DNA of 64,000 bases from CAXBCP01 sp963974055 (GCA_963974055.1 CAXBCP010000001.1:186001-250000), one strand, 5' to 3'; numbered from the stretch's first letter, positions 1 to 8,240 are shown. A program made the numbers and translations. The notes: a model not told the origin generated them from the sequence alone.

Positions 1-216
1 GCGATGATCCTGGGCGAAACCGCTCTGTCCTTCCTCGGACTCGGGCTGCGCCCGCCGATCACCAGTTGGGGCGTCCTGCTGGCGGAAGCCCAGAACATCA
101 ACGTGGTCGCGCTCTACCCTTGGCTGATGCTGCCGGTGATGCCGGTGATCATCGTTATCCTTGCCTTCAATTTCCTCGGCGACGGGCTGAGAGACGCGGC
201 CGATCCGTATAAGTGA
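1..216 (+). CDS. ABC transporter permease, DppC/OppC type (3' end only)
   Basis: The reading frame is open from the first base and ends at a TGA at 214-216, so only the last 71 residues are present. The segment with ETALSFLGLG and the GDGLRDAADP ending is typical of the C-terminus of inner-membrane permeases of peptide/nickel/opine importers (DppC/OppC family). One full membrane segment (about residues 42-60) is visible. The rest of the transporter should lie before the window. The substrate cannot be told from this piece. Confidence 0.85.
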   Translation, partial: AMILGETALSFLGLGLRPPITSWGVLLAEAQNINVVALYPWLMLPVMPVIIVILAFNFLGDGLRDAADPYK

Positions 217-282
217 TCCGGCGGCGTCACGCTCGGTTCGTGCCGGACCGGAATCGGGGACCGGTCTTTGGGACGTTTTCCC

Positions 283-311
283 TTGATCTCCTATCCACTC
301 AGCCCTATAAG
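283..311 (+). promoter_or_regulatory. Sigma70-type promoter of the small RNA/leader
   Basis: A -35 box TTGATC (283-288) and a -10 box TATAAG (306-311) are separated by exactly 17 bases. Transcription would start at about 318, just before the structured RNA region and 200 bases ahead of the GNAT gene. Confidence 0.6.
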
Positions 312-317
312 CTGCGC

Positions 318-485
318 CCCATGACACACACGATTGCCATCAAACGAATCGCTATGGTCGCGCGCCTTGCCAAAGGCGCGCGGGCAGGTGGCCGTGTGTG
401 TTCTGAAGGGACCGGAATGATTTAGTCCGACCCTTCTTTTTCACAGGCTGATCCGCCCGCGGGACCCCGCGCGGCGGATTTTTTT
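318..485 (+). ncRNA. Candidate structured small RNA or 5' leader, unassigned family
   Basis: The segment starts right after a good promoter and is unusually rich in nested pairing. ACACACACG (324-332) pairs with CGTGTGTGT (393-401). GCCATC (336-341) pairs with GGTGGC (387-392). A 9-bp hairpin GCGCGCCTT/AAGGCGCGC (360-368/373-381) sits inside. A second hairpin (405-410 with 431-436, 413-416 with 426-429) is followed by five T, and a third GC-rich hairpin by seven T. This makes a free-standing RNA of about 120-170 nt, or a terminator-controlled leader of the GNAT gene that starts 45 bases later. I do not recognise a known family. A 34-codon frame (321-425) overlaps it but shows no run of one regulatory amino acid. 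Confidence 0.5.
451..485 (+). terminator. Rho-independent terminator
   Basis: ATCCGCC (451-457) pairs with GGCGGAT (473-479), continued inward by CGCGG/CCGCG with one bulged base, and is followed by TTTTTTT (479-485). It ends the transcript that starts near 318. A second terminator-like hairpin (405-436 with T5) lies just before it. Confidence 0.8.
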
Positions 486-529
486 ATGTCTGATTTTCCG
501 AAGCCCGAATCATTCGAAAGGAGACCACC

Positions 530-1024
530 ATGGGCGCGTTGATCGAACACAGACAGGACCAGAACTTCTACCGGAATGCCTACGCCAAGGTGACGTTCAC
601 CCGCGACGGCGTCGACTGGGATGTCCTCGCCGATATTTACGCCCGCGCGCCGCTCGCCGTTCGGAATGCGGCAGAGATCAAACGCGCCTTCGCCAACAGT
701 TACCTGTGCTGCTTCGCCTGGGTCGGCGGACAACTGGTCGGCGCCGCCCGGGCGATGTCCGACGGCGTGTATTATGCGACCGTGATGGATGTCGCGGTCG
801 ACCCCGGTTTCCAGGGTGCGGGGATCGGGCGCAAAATGATGCATGAACTGCTGCGCCGTCTTCCGGTGCAGAAGGTCTACCTGACCACGGTGCCGGGCAA
901 GGAAGGCTTTTACGAAAAGCTCGGTTTTCTCCACCAGACCAATGCGATGGGCCTGTTCCCGATTGCCGCGCGGGACGAGGCTCTCGCGCTCGGCGTTCTG
1001 GTCGAACAGGGTGACCGGCTCTGA
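530..1024 (+). CDS. GNAT family N-acetyltransferase
   Basis: The 164-residue protein is a single GNAT domain, transferring an acetyl group from acetyl-CoA to an amine. The central strand VMDVAVDPGFQGAGIGRKMM (about residues 85-104) contains the acetyl-CoA pyrophosphate-binding motif (Q-G-A-G-I-G). The FYEKLGF motif near residue 126 is the usual GNAT motif B. The start is supported by the GAAAGGAG ribosome site 7-14 bases ahead. The acceptor is unknown. The upstream terminator (451-485) suggests the gene either has its own promoter or is reached by read-through from the structured leader. Confidence 0.88.
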   Translation: MGALIEHRQDQNFYRNAYAKVTFTRDGVDWDVLADIYARAPLAVRNAAEIKRAFANSYLCCFAWVGGQLVGAARAMSDGVYYATVMDVAVDPGFQGAGIGRKMMHELLRRLPVQKVYLTTVPGKEGFYEKLGFLHQTNAMGLFPIAARDEALALGVLVEQGDRL

Positions 1025-1058
1025 AGCGAGAGGCTGGCGAATAGGGGACGGCTGCGGT

Positions 1059-1955
1059 ATGCAATCGGGAATGAAAAGGATCCCGAAATCGCTTCAGGCC
1101 GCTCTTGGCCGGATCGTCGTCGCGGAGGACGTCGTGACGGCGGCCCCCGTCGCCGGCCTCCGGGCGGCGTTCGGTCACGATGCGCCCGCCCCGCGGCCGG
1201 GCGACGATCTGCCGCCTTTGTGGCACGGCCTGTTCTGCACGGCCAAGCTGCCGCCGTCGCGGCTTGGCCCGGACGGCCTGGCAAAGGATGAAGGTCTGCT
1301 GCCGGCAGTCGCCGATTATCCGAACAAGCTGTTCGGCGGCGCGCGGTTCGAATTTCGCGCAAAGCTGCGGATTGGCGACGTTATCCGGAAGGAATCCGAG
1401 GTGATGTCGTTCGATATAAAGGACGGCAGGTCGGGTTCTTTTATCGTCGGGTTAATCGAGCACCGGGTGTCCAACGCGCAGGGGCTCGCTGTCGTCGAAC
1501 AGAACGACATCATTTTCCGCCCGGTTGCCGCCGCGATACCGGAAAAAAAACCGGCTGCAATGAAGCCGGCCCCCGTGGCGCCGGAAGAGGCGTGGTCGCG
1601 GACGATTACCCCCGATCCGGTGCTCATGTTCCGCCATTCCGCCGTGACCTTTAACAGCCACCGCATCCATTACGACCGCGACTACGTTCGCGAGAAGGGC
1701 TATCCCGGGTTGCTGGTCCAGGGCACGCTCATCGCTCGGCTCATGCTGGATCTGCTGGCGGAAAATTCACCCGGTTTCGCGGTCGAAACGTTCTCGTTCC
1801 GGTCGGGGCGGCCAATTTACGACAACGGCGATTTCAGGATCGGCGCGTCGGCCGTCGTTGCAGGGGAATCCGGCCGGGACGAAGTATCTTTCCGGGCGAC
1901 CGACCATGCGGGGAATACCGGCATGACGGCGCGGGCAACCGGCATGAAGGCCTAG
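1059..1955 (+). CDS. MaoC-like/FAS1-type dehydratase (HTD2 family acyl-CoA hydratase)
   Basis: This 298-residue protein has the two-hot-dog layout of HTD2/mesaconyl-C4-CoA hydratase-type enzymes: an N-terminal FAS1-like dehydratase half (residues 1-150), a Pro/Ala-rich linker and a C-terminal MaoC half. In the C-terminal half the stretch NSHRIHYDRDYVREKGYPGL (about 219-238) carries the hydratase Asp/His surroundings. It should add or remove water on a short or branched acyl-CoA. I chose the ATG at 1059; a second in-frame ATG at 1071 is possible. The gene lies 34 bases after the GNAT gene and may be co-transcribed. It converges with the Sel1 gene, only 2 bases away. Confidence 0.8.
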   Translation: MQSGMKRIPKSLQAALGRIVVAEDVVTAAPVAGLRAAFGHDAPAPRPGDDLPPLWHGLFCTAKLPPSRLGPDGLAKDEGLLPAVADYPNKLFGGARFEFRAKLRIGDVIRKESEVMSFDIKDGRSGSFIVGLIEHRVSNAQGLAVVEQNDIIFRPVAAAIPEKKPAAMKPAPVAPEEAWSRTITPDPVLMFRHSAVTFNSHRIHYDRDYVREKGYPGLLVQGTLIARLMLDLLAENSPGFAVETFSFRSGRPIYDNGDFRIGASAVVAGESGRDEVSFRATDHAGNTGMTARATGMKA

Positions 1956-1957
1956 AT

Positions 1958-2464
1958 TCAGTTCGTTTCCGTGGTCTTTTTCGTGTGGGCTTTCTGCCAT
2001 TCCATGGCCTTGCTGCGGGCTTCGCGCTGCATGTCCTTGGACAGGAAACGGCCGACTTTCGCGGTATATTCCGTTGCGCTCTTATTCCCGCCGCGGGAAG
2101 AAATAATGAACCATTTCAGGGCTTCGATCATGTCCTGCTCGATGCCCTCGCCCAACATCAGTGCGGAGCCCAGGCTCTGCTGCGCATCGGCATTTCCGAG
2201 CTCCGCCGCTTTCATGAAATACCCGGCAGCAAGTTTTTCGTCTTTTTCGATCCCGCGGCCCGACGCATACATCTGACCGAGGACGTACATCGCGGCGGCA
2301 TCGCCGTCTTTGGCTGCTGGTTTCAGATATTTAAGCGCAACTTCGTATTTGCCGCGCTGAAAGGCTTCGACACCTTTCTGCGCAGACGCATAAGCAGCCT
2401 GAGACATGCAGATGACGACAACGCCCACCGTCATGCCTGAAATGATAATTTTTGCCATACCCAT
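1958..2464 (-). CDS. Sel1-repeat (TPR-like) secreted protein
   Basis: The 168-residue protein starts with a hydrophobic signal peptide ending near AAYASA (residue 28). Helical Sel1 repeats follow, recognisable from A-A-x-Y-x-L-G-x-M-Y-x-x-G-x-G-I and A-x-x-Y-F-x-K-A-A-E-x-G-N-x-x-A-Q patterns (about residues 50-130). Such solenoids act as protein-protein scaffolds in the periplasm or envelope; no enzyme motif is present. The tail is lysine- and threonine-rich. It could form a transcription unit with the adenosyltransferase and protease genes lying on the same strand upstream. Confidence 0.85.
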   Translation of the reverse strand: MGMAKIIISGMTVGVVVICMSQAAYASAQKGVEAFQRGKYEVALKYLKPAAKDGDAAAMYVLGQMYASGRGIEKDEKLAAGYFMKAAELGNADAQQSLGSALMLGEGIEQDMIEALKWFIISSRGGNKSATEYTAKVGRFLSKDMQREARSKAMEWQKAHTKKTTETN

Positions 2465-2527
2465 GGATGTGAACCTATACCGGTTTGCGGGACTCGACCA
2501 GCGACTCTCTGCCGGTCCCCTCGCCGG

Positions 2528-3094
2528 TCATGAATTTTCGCCGGGCTTCCACAGGATGTCGGTGGTTCCGCTGTCATTGGCGGCGCGGGCCATCACGAAT
2601 AAAAGGTCCGACAACCGATTTATATATTTGAGCCCGTGCGGATTCAACGGCTCTTCGGCGGACAACGCCGACAGCATTCGTTCGGCACGACGGCACACTG
2701 TGCAGGCAAAATGCAGTGCCGCCGCCAGGTCGGTGCCGCCGCGCAGAATGAACGATTTCAGCGGTTCGAGACCTTCGTTTATCCGGTCGATTTCCTGTTC
2801 GATCCGTTCCACCTGTCCGGGCTGAATCCGCAGTGCGCCGTCGGCGGGGTCGTCGCCCGGCCGGGTAACGTCGGCGCCGAGATCGAAGAGGTCGTTCTGC
2901 ACCCGGGCCAGCAGGGCGGACGTTGTTTCGTCCGTACCGGCAAAGCGCCGGGCAAGGCCGATCGCGGCATTGGTCTCATCGATATCGCCCTGGGCGTGGA
3001 CGCGGGCCGAATGTTTGGGCACGCGGCTGCCGTCGCCGAGCGAGGTTTCCCCGCCGTCGCCGCCGCGTGTGTAAATTTTGTCGAGCTTGACCAT
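2528..3094 (-). CDS. Cob(I)yrinic acid a,c-diamide adenosyltransferase (PduO/MMAB type)
   Basis: The enzyme transfers the adenosyl group of ATP to cob(I)alamin, the last activation step of coenzyme B12. The N-terminal KIYTRGGDGGETSLGDG motif (residues 4-20) is the ATP-binding signature of the PduO family. The later CRRAERMLSAL and N-x-x-L-x-Y-I-N-R-L-S-D-L-L-F stretches form the conserved helices of the trimer. At 188 residues it has the family's normal length. The start at 3094 leaves out an upstream open stretch lacking homology. The neighbour upstream (protease) is 29 bases away on the same strand. Confidence 0.93.
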   Translation of the reverse strand: MVKLDKIYTRGGDGGETSLGDGSRVPKHSARVHAQGDIDETNAAIGLARRFAGTDETTSALLARVQNDLFDLGADVTRPGDDPADGALRIQPGQVERIEQEIDRINEGLEPLKSFILRGGTDLAAALHFACTVCRRAERMLSALSAEEPLNPHGLKYINRLSDLLFVMARAANDSGTTDILWKPGENS

Positions 3095-3123
3095 GCTGTT
3101 TCGTGCTCCCGTCCGTATCTGTC

Positions 3124-3879
3124 TCAGGGTTTCAGTATCATCGTGTCGCCGCGAACCTCGTAACCCGACAGCCTGTTCAGGAAGGTAAGTCCCAGCAGAG
3201 ATTCGGAAAGCCCCTCCCGGCTGACCGACGCACCGACATTGCGGGCGCGGATCGGTCCGACGGCAATCGTTCCCAGGGTGACGCCGGCGGCCCATGCCGT
3301 GCCGTTGGCCGTCCTGAGCCGCAGCCCGTATGTCAGCCGGGACGTATCGAAGCCGAGGGTTCGTGCGTCGCCCGGCGTCAGAGCCACAAGGCTGGCGCCC
3401 GTATCGACAAGAAACCGGACCGGCTTGCCGTCGACATTCGCCGTCAGTCTGAAATGCCCGTCGCCGCCGCGCCGGATCGTGACCTCTCCGCCGGTGGTGA
3501 CGAGGCCGAGATCGGGCCGTAATTCGCCGACGATGCGGTTCTGCAGGTTTCGGAAATCCGACCGGTAGCTATAGCCGAGGATCGCGACGACGCCGATCGC
3601 AATCCATATCGCGGCATGGCGCAGTGAGGTCCCGATGGTGGTCTGGCGGCCCGCCATCAGCGCGCTGCCGAGCACCACCAGCAGGATGACATGGTGCGCC
3701 AGATAGGGTTGGGCGTCGCCGTCGGACAGGACGCCGGGGAATTGCCAGCTCAGAAAATACAGTAATCCGGCGACCGCAATCGCCGCAATCAGCATCCACA
3801 GCCAGAAGGGTCTGCGCCGCTTCGGCGGCTTGTCTCCGGGCTGGGCCCAGGGCGTATTGCGGTTCTCGTTTCCGGACAT
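3124..3879 (-). CDS. Membrane-anchored retropepsin-like aspartic protease (clan AA, TIGR02281-like)
   Basis: The 251-residue protein has a cytoplasmic Pro/Arg-rich start, three predicted membrane segments (about residues 20-41, 58-77 and 83-98) and a C-terminal periplasmic aspartyl protease domain. The catalytic motif FLVDTGASLVALT (about residue 159-171) is the D-T-G-A of single-domain retropepsins, which work as dimers. A hydrophobic second motif (LLGLTFLNRLSGYEV) is typical of the TIGR02281 group. I placed the start at the ATG at 3879 because the 28 residues before it overlap the divergent MarR promoter. Confidence 0.85.
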   Translation of the reverse strand: MSGNENRNTPWAQPGDKPPKRRRPFWLWMLIAAIAVAGLLYFLSWQFPGVLSDGDAQPYLAHHVILLVVLGSALMAGRQTTIGTSLRHAAIWIAIGVVAILGYSYRSDFRNLQNRIVGELRPDLGLVTTGGEVTIRRGGDGHFRLTANVDGKPVRFLVDTGASLVALTPGDARTLGFDTSRLTYGLRLRTANGTAWAAGVTLGTIAVGPIRARNVGASVSREGLSESLLGLTFLNRLSGYEVRGDTMILKP

Positions 3880-3931
3880 AAGGTGGATGTAGCGCGCCTG
3901 CCGGCCAAATGCGAGCAGGATGGGAAAACGA

Positions 3932-3960
3932 TTGCCGATTCGCTGTTTTATGTGTATTTG
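3932..3960 (+). promoter_or_regulatory. Possible promoter of the MarR gene
   Basis: TTGCCG (3932-3937) and TATTTG (3955-3960) are 17 bases apart. The predicted start point falls one or two bases before the ATG at 3968, and no ribosome site precedes that ATG, so the mRNA may be leaderless. Confidence 0.35.
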
Positions 3961-3967
3961 CACTTAT

Positions 3968-4447
3968 ATGGCTGATTCGTCCTCCCGTCAGAAACCGACA
4001 CAGGTGCGTGTTGCGTGGCACTGCACGTGTTTTAATGTCCGCCGCGCTTCCCGGGCGGTCACGCAGTTCTATGACGATATCATGGCGCCGAGCGGCATCA
4101 AGGCGACCCAGTTCACCATGCTGGGTGCGGTGGCCCTGATGGGGCCGGCATCGGTGACGCGCCTCGCGGCGCATCTTGCCCTCGACCGGACGACGCTGAC
4201 ACGCAACCTGAAGGTGCTCGCCGACCAGGGGCTGGTTTCGATTGCCGCGGGCGACGACAAACGCGAACGCGTCGTCAGCCTGACCGAACAGGGCCGCGCC
4301 GCGATAGACCGTGCAACGCCGGTATGGCACGAAGCGCAGGATGCGCTGACCGCCCGTTTCGGCGAAGACCGCTGGCGCCGGATGATCGAAGATATGAACG
4401 ACCTCGGCGCACTGATCGAAGAAGACGAGTCTGCGGAGGCCGTCTGA
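3968..4447 (+). CDS. MarR family transcriptional regulator
   Basis: The 159-residue protein is a winged-helix repressor. The recognition region is seen in VTRLAAHLALDRTTLTRNLKVL (about residues 65-86), followed by the wing D-D-K-R-E-R-V-V-S-L-T. Two cysteines near the N-terminus (H-C-T-C, residues 20-22) could serve redox sensing, as in several MarR proteins; this is inference. The gene is divergent from the protease gene and 92 bases ahead of an LLM oxidoreductase on the same strand, its likely target. The start at 3968 is preferred over an upstream TTG/ATG extension rich in Cys and Arg. Confidence 0.88.
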   Translation: MADSSSRQKPTQVRVAWHCTCFNVRRASRAVTQFYDDIMAPSGIKATQFTMLGAVALMGPASVTRLAAHLALDRTTLTRNLKVLADQGLVSIAAGDDKRERVVSLTEQGRAAIDRATPVWHEAQDALTARFGEDRWRRMIEDMNDLGALIEEDESAEAV

Positions 4448-4539
4448 CTCCCGAATTTGTTTGCGGTGCGATATAGCCGACATTGCAGTGCGGCATAACA
4501 GGCGGTAACGTGACGCCTTACCTGTGGAGATCGAGACAC

Positions 4540-5625
4540 ATGCAATTCGGTATTTTTTCCAACGGCTTTCGCCCGCACACCACCGCAGCCCAGACCTACG
4601 AGGAAGACATCCGAGAAATCGTTCTCGCCGACAAGCTCGGTTTCCGCGATGCCTATATCAGCGAGCATCATGGAGAGCCGCCCTATATCAACCGGGTCGA
4701 TACGATCCCCATGCCGGAACTGCTGATGTGCAAGGCCGCCGGGCTGACAAAGCAGATCCGAATGGGCGCGGCGATCAGACTGCTTCATATCCATCATCCG
4801 CTCGATGTCGCGATCCAGGCAGCCGTCACCGAACATCTGCTCGGCGAAGGCCGGTTCATTTTCGGGTTCGGGTCCGGTTTTCCCTCTCCCCAGTTTACCG
4901 AGGAACGCGGACTGACGTTCGAAGACCGCCACGAACGCCTGACGGAATCGCTCGACTTCATTCTCAAATGCTGGGGCAGCGACGAGATTTTCGACTGGGA
5001 CGGCGCCCACTGGAAAGGCAAGGGGGTCGTGGCGCTGCCAAAGCCGCTCTCGTCTCCGCACATGCCGATGGCGACCGCCACCGATACCGATGCCATGATC
5101 AAGATCGCGGCTGAGCGGGGCTATACCCTTTTGTCGGCGTTCCTCGAAACACCGGAACGGCTCAAACCGAAGGGCGACAAGTATGAAAAATACGCCCGTG
5201 CCGCGGGTATCACCGGTGCGCGAAAAAATATCACGGCGTCCCGCATCGTCTACATCGCCGATTCCTACGAAGAAGCCCTGGAAGATCTGCGGCCCGCGGT
5301 CACCTATGAAATCAGCGTCCAGGCCGAACGCGGCTTTTTGAAAATGCTCAAGAACGTATTCAATCTGGATGTGCCGAACGACGAACGCGCGATCGAGGTG
5401 CTCGCCGAGGCGGGGCTGTACCTGCTCGGTACGCCTGACAGCGTGGCGGCGCGGATCCGCGAATTCCATGACGATTCCGGGGGGTTCGGAACGTTCCTGA
5501 TCGTTACCGGCAAAGACTGGGCGACCGCCGAAAAACGCGCCCGGTCGATGACCCGTTTCATGGAAGAAGTCGCACCGCAACTGCGCGACCTCGAACCCGC
5601 AGAAGCATCCCTCGCGGCCGAATAA
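4540..5625 (+). CDS. LLM class flavin-dependent oxidoreductase (luciferase-like)
   Basis: This 361-residue protein has the TIM-barrel pattern of F420/FMN luciferase-like monooxygenases: the MQFGIFSNGF start, ISEHHGEPP near residue 40, and the GEGRFIFGFGSGFP segment near residue 104 that surrounds the flavin. The C-terminal G-T-P-D-S-V-A-A-R-I motif is also typical. It probably uses reduced FMN and O2 on a small organic substrate that cannot be named. The start ATG has GGAGA 9-13 bases ahead. The neighbouring MarR gene suggests substrate-induced expression. Confidence 0.85.
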   Translation: MQFGIFSNGFRPHTTAAQTYEEDIREIVLADKLGFRDAYISEHHGEPPYINRVDTIPMPELLMCKAAGLTKQIRMGAAIRLLHIHHPLDVAIQAAVTEHLLGEGRFIFGFGSGFPSPQFTEERGLTFEDRHERLTESLDFILKCWGSDEIFDWDGAHWKGKGVVALPKPLSSPHMPMATATDTDAMIKIAAERGYTLLSAFLETPERLKPKGDKYEKYARAAGITGARKNITASRIVYIADSYEEALEDLRPAVTYEISVQAERGFLKMLKNVFNLDVPNDERAIEVLAEAGLYLLGTPDSVAARIREFHDDSGGFGTFLIVTGKDWATAEKRARSMTRFMEEVAPQLRDLEPAEASLAAE

Positions 5626-5639
5626 CGGGTTCGTCGCAT

Positions 5640-5667
5640 TTGCCGCGGCGCGTGAATGATCTAGACT
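5640..5667 (+). promoter_or_regulatory. Possible promoter for the AEC transporter pair
   Basis: TTGCCG (5640-5645) and TAGACT (5662-5667) are 16 bases apart, between the LLM gene and the two AEC genes. The match is moderate only. Confidence 0.3.
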
Positions 5668-5734
5668 GGACCGTCGCCGGTTGGCGGCAGCGTATTGCGG
5701 GCTTTTCCGCATTCCCTTTCACGGCGGCCATCCA

Positions 5735-6610
5735 TTGTTCCTGCAAATCTTTTCGGTCATCGCGCCCGTCTTTGTCTGTGCCGGCATCGGGTTCGTCTGG
5801 GGACGGGCAGGAAGGCCGTTCGACACCCGTATGGTCGGCGCGCTCGCCCTGAACCTCGGCATGCCCTGCCTGGCGTTTTCGGCCCTGACCAAGCTGAAGG
5901 TCAGCCCCGAGGCCTTTGCGGAAATGGCCGGCGCCTATGCCCTGGTCCTCGGGTGTTTCCTGGTAGTCGGACTGATTTCTATTACGGTCATGCGGCTTCC
6001 GGCTCATACGTTCCTGCCGGTTTTTACGTCGTCCAATACCGGCAATATGGGACTGCCGCTTTGCCTGTTCGCTTTTGGCCCCGAGGGCCTGGCGCTCGGC
6101 ATCTGCGTGTTCGTGTTGTCGTCGCTGTTCAGCTTCACCGTGGGGTGGAGCATCTATGCGGGCCGTGTCGCAGCGGACGTTTTTTACAACAATCCGCTGA
6201 TCTACGCGGTTGCCATCGCCCTGGTCTTTATGGTCACCGACACGCCGCCACCGGTCTGGCTCGCCAATACGACGGCGTTGATGGGCGGACTCGCCATTCC
6301 CCTGATGCTGATCTCGCTCGGTGTCGCGATCTCCAAAATGCGGGCCGAGGGTGCCGGCCGTATCATCATCATCTGCACGGTCAAGCTGATCGCGGGCTTT
6401 GCAGTCGGATACGGTATTGCCACCCTGCTCGGGCTCGAAGGGGCGGCCCGGGGCGCGCTGATTATCGAATCCGCCATGCCGGTTGCGGTACATAACTATA
6501 TGTTCGCCCAGAAATTCAACCGCAATACTGCTGACACCGCCAGCATGATTCTGGTTTCCACCGCCATTTCCCTGGCAAGCCTGCCATTGCTGATGCTGAT
6601 CGTGCTGTAA
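5735..6610 (+). CDS. AEC family transporter (auxin efflux carrier type), first of a tandem pair
   Basis: The 291-residue protein is almost wholly hydrophobic, with about ten membrane segments in two inverted halves, as in AEC/malonate-type carriers. Conserved marks are NLGMPCLAFSAL near residue 45, SSNTGNMGLPL near 103 and ESAMPVAVHNYMFAQ near 246. It probably exports or imports an organic anion. No suitable ATG exists; I chose the TTG at 5735 because the protein then begins like its downstream paralogue (IxQ-x(3)-VI-x-PVF). An earlier TTG at 5681 is less likely. The next gene follows after 13 bases. Confidence 0.85.
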   Translation: MFLQIFSVIAPVFVCAGIGFVWGRAGRPFDTRMVGALALNLGMPCLAFSALTKLKVSPEAFAEMAGAYALVLGCFLVVGLISITVMRLPAHTFLPVFTSSNTGNMGLPLCLFAFGPEGLALGICVFVLSSLFSFTVGWSIYAGRVAADVFYNNPLIYAVAIALVFMVTDTPPPVWLANTTALMGGLAIPLMLISLGVAISKMRAEGAGRIIIICTVKLIAGFAVGYGIATLLGLEGAARGALIIESAMPVAVHNYMFAQKFNRNTADTASMILVSTAISLASLPLLMLIVL

Positions 6611-6623
6611 GGCCGTGCCGGGT

Positions 6624-7505
6624 ATGGACATCATTTCCCAGCTTGCCGGCGTGATCGTGCCGGTTTTTATCTGCGTCGGTTTCGGCGTGTTGTGGTCGAA
6701 GATCGGGACCCCGTTCGATTCAGGGCTGATTACGTCGCTGGTCTACAATGTCGGCGCGCCCTGCCTGATCCTGGCAACGTTCCAGAAGGTTGAATTATCG
6801 CCCGCTGCGATGGGTGAAATCGCCCTTGCGACGCTCGCCTGCTATGCGGCGTTTACGGTGATCGGCTTCGGGCTGCTCCGATTATTGCGTCTCGATCTGC
6901 CGTCCTACCTGCCGTCGCTGATATTTCCGCTGACCGGCAGCATGGGATTGCCGGTTTCGTATTTCGCCTTTGGCGATGAAGGCCTGGCGCTGGCCATTGT
7001 CTATTTCACCTTCGGCGCCATCGGCACGTTCACCATCGGCGCCGCGATCGCCGAAGGAAAGCTGTCCTATGCCAAGCTGGCGCGTGCGCCGGTATTGTAT
7101 GCGGTCGTCATTGCCGTCACGCTGCAACTGACGGGCGGCCGTTTGCCGGAATGGATTTTCAATACGACGGACCTTTTGGGCGGCATGGTGATCCCGGCCC
7201 AGCTTGTCGCCCTCGGCGTCTCGCTCCTCGATCTTCGGACAGGCGGCGCCACGCGCAGCGCCTTTCTCGGGGCCTTCCGTCTGGCGATGGGTGTCGCCGT
7301 GGGTGTCGCCATCGCCTGGGCTTTCGGGCTTGACGGCCCGGCCCGCGCCATCGTTATCATCCAGAGCGCAATGCCGGTTGCAATTTCAAGCTATCTGTTT
7401 GCGCAGAAATTCGGCCGCAAGCCTGAAGAAGTCGCCGGTATGGTGGTCTCTTCGACGGCGCTGTCCTTTGTCACCCTGCCGTTTTTACTGTTGCTTGTAC
7501 TGTAA
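6624..7505 (+). CDS. AEC family transporter, second of a tandem pair
   Basis: This 293-residue integral membrane protein is a paralogue of the preceding one: the same VIVPVFICVGFGVLWSKIGTPFD opening pattern, NVGAPCLI motif, GSMGLPVSYFAFGDEGLAL and QSAMPVAISSYLFAQKFGR near the end. Two adjacent divergent copies suggest either two substrates or a heteromeric carrier; both are inference. The start is set at the ATG at 6624 rather than the GTG three codons earlier. The rhomboid gene follows after 69 bases. Confidence 0.85.
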   Translation: MDIISQLAGVIVPVFICVGFGVLWSKIGTPFDSGLITSLVYNVGAPCLILATFQKVELSPAAMGEIALATLACYAAFTVIGFGLLRLLRLDLPSYLPSLIFPLTGSMGLPVSYFAFGDEGLALAIVYFTFGAIGTFTIGAAIAEGKLSYAKLARAPVLYAVVIAVTLQLTGGRLPEWIFNTTDLLGGMVIPAQLVALGVSLLDLRTGGATRSAFLGAFRLAMGVAVGVAIAWAFGLDGPARAIVIIQSAMPVAISSYLFAQKFGRKPEEVAGMVVSSTALSFVTLPFLLLLVL

Positions 7506-7574
7506 CCCCGCAACACTACATATTGGTGGCGCCATTCGACTCGCCGCCCCGCCGCTTTCATCTACAGGCTCTTC

Positions 7575-8201
7575 ATGAATAATTCCCAGTTTTCCCTGCC
7601 GCCCGTCGCAATCAAGCTATTGGTTGCGCTTACCGGCGTTCAGGCGGTCCGGGCGATCCTGCCGCCTGAATTCGATGCCTATCTGGTCGTGTTCCTGGGA
7701 TTCGATCTGTTCCGCGGCGGCGAGCTTAACCTCTTCTGGGCCTATGGCGCTGTGACATCGGTCTTCGTCCATGGCGGCTGGTTGCACCTGCTGGCGAACG
7801 CGACATGGATCGTGGTGCTGTCGCCCCAGATTTCGCCGCATCTTTCGGGCTGGCGCTTCGTGACGTTTTTCGTCGCCACCGGAACCGCGGGCGCCCTGAC
7901 CCATGCGCTGATCAACTGGGGCCAAAGCCAGATCCTGGTCGGCGCGTCCGGCGCAGTCTTCGGCCTGCTGGGGGCCGGTGCCTATGTCATGATCCGCGGC
8001 CGCGACGGGTATTCGAAACCGAGTGCGAAGGACTTCGCGCAATACATTCTGGTGATGATGATCGTGAATATCGGCTATGCCGTTCTCAGCGACGGGAACG
8101 TAAGCTGGGAAGCCCATGCCGGCGGTTTCTTCGCCGGGCTCGTCCTGTTCCCCTTTATGCGCAGCCGTCCCCCGTCTCCCGGGCTGACGGTCGTCCACTA
8201 A
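7575..8201 (+). CDS. Rhomboid family intramembrane serine protease
   Basis: The 208-residue protein has six predicted membrane helices. All rhomboid marks are present: HGGWLHLLANA (residues 66-76) in helix 2, the catalytic serine in G-A-S-G-A-V-F-G (Ser125) and the catalytic histidine in W-E-A-H-A-G-G-F (His181). It cleaves membrane segments of substrate proteins within the inner membrane. The last 15 residues are Pro/Ser-rich. The gene ends just before a palindrome and a bidirectional terminator. Confidence 0.93.
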   Translation: MNNSQFSLPPVAIKLLVALTGVQAVRAILPPEFDAYLVVFLGFDLFRGGELNLFWAYGAVTSVFVHGGWLHLLANATWIVVLSPQISPHLSGWRFVTFFVATGTAGALTHALINWGQSQILVGASGAVFGLLGAGAYVMIRGRDGYSKPSAKDFAQYILVMMIVNIGYAVLSDGNVSWEAHAGGFFAGLVLFPFMRSRPPSPGLTVVH

Positions 8202-8206
8202 AGCAT

Positions 8207-8240
8207 ATTCCGCTTAAGCGGAATCGCACCGGCCCGGTGC
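8207..8240. repeat. Two adjacent perfect palindromes
   Basis: ATTCCGCTTAAGCGGAAT (8207-8224) is an 18-base perfect palindrome. It is followed by GCACCGG-C-CCGGTGC (8226-8240). They lie directly behind the rhomboid stop codon and are not needed for the terminator that follows, so they may be a dispersed extragenic palindromic element. Confidence 0.5.

Noticed and set aside
321..425. A 34-codon frame inside the structured RNA, as an attenuator leader peptide
   Set aside because: It has no run of one regulatory amino acid and no ribosome site, and the downstream gene is an acetyltransferase rather than a biosynthetic operon.
4069..5712. A 547-codon open frame on the - strand
   Set aside because: It lies antisense to the MarR and LLM genes, has Arg/Gly/His-rich low-complexity composition and no family motif; it is a by-product of high GC.
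5558..6634. A 358-codon frame on the - strand
   Set aside because: It is antisense to the first AEC carrier and is a Gln/Arg/His-rich shadow.
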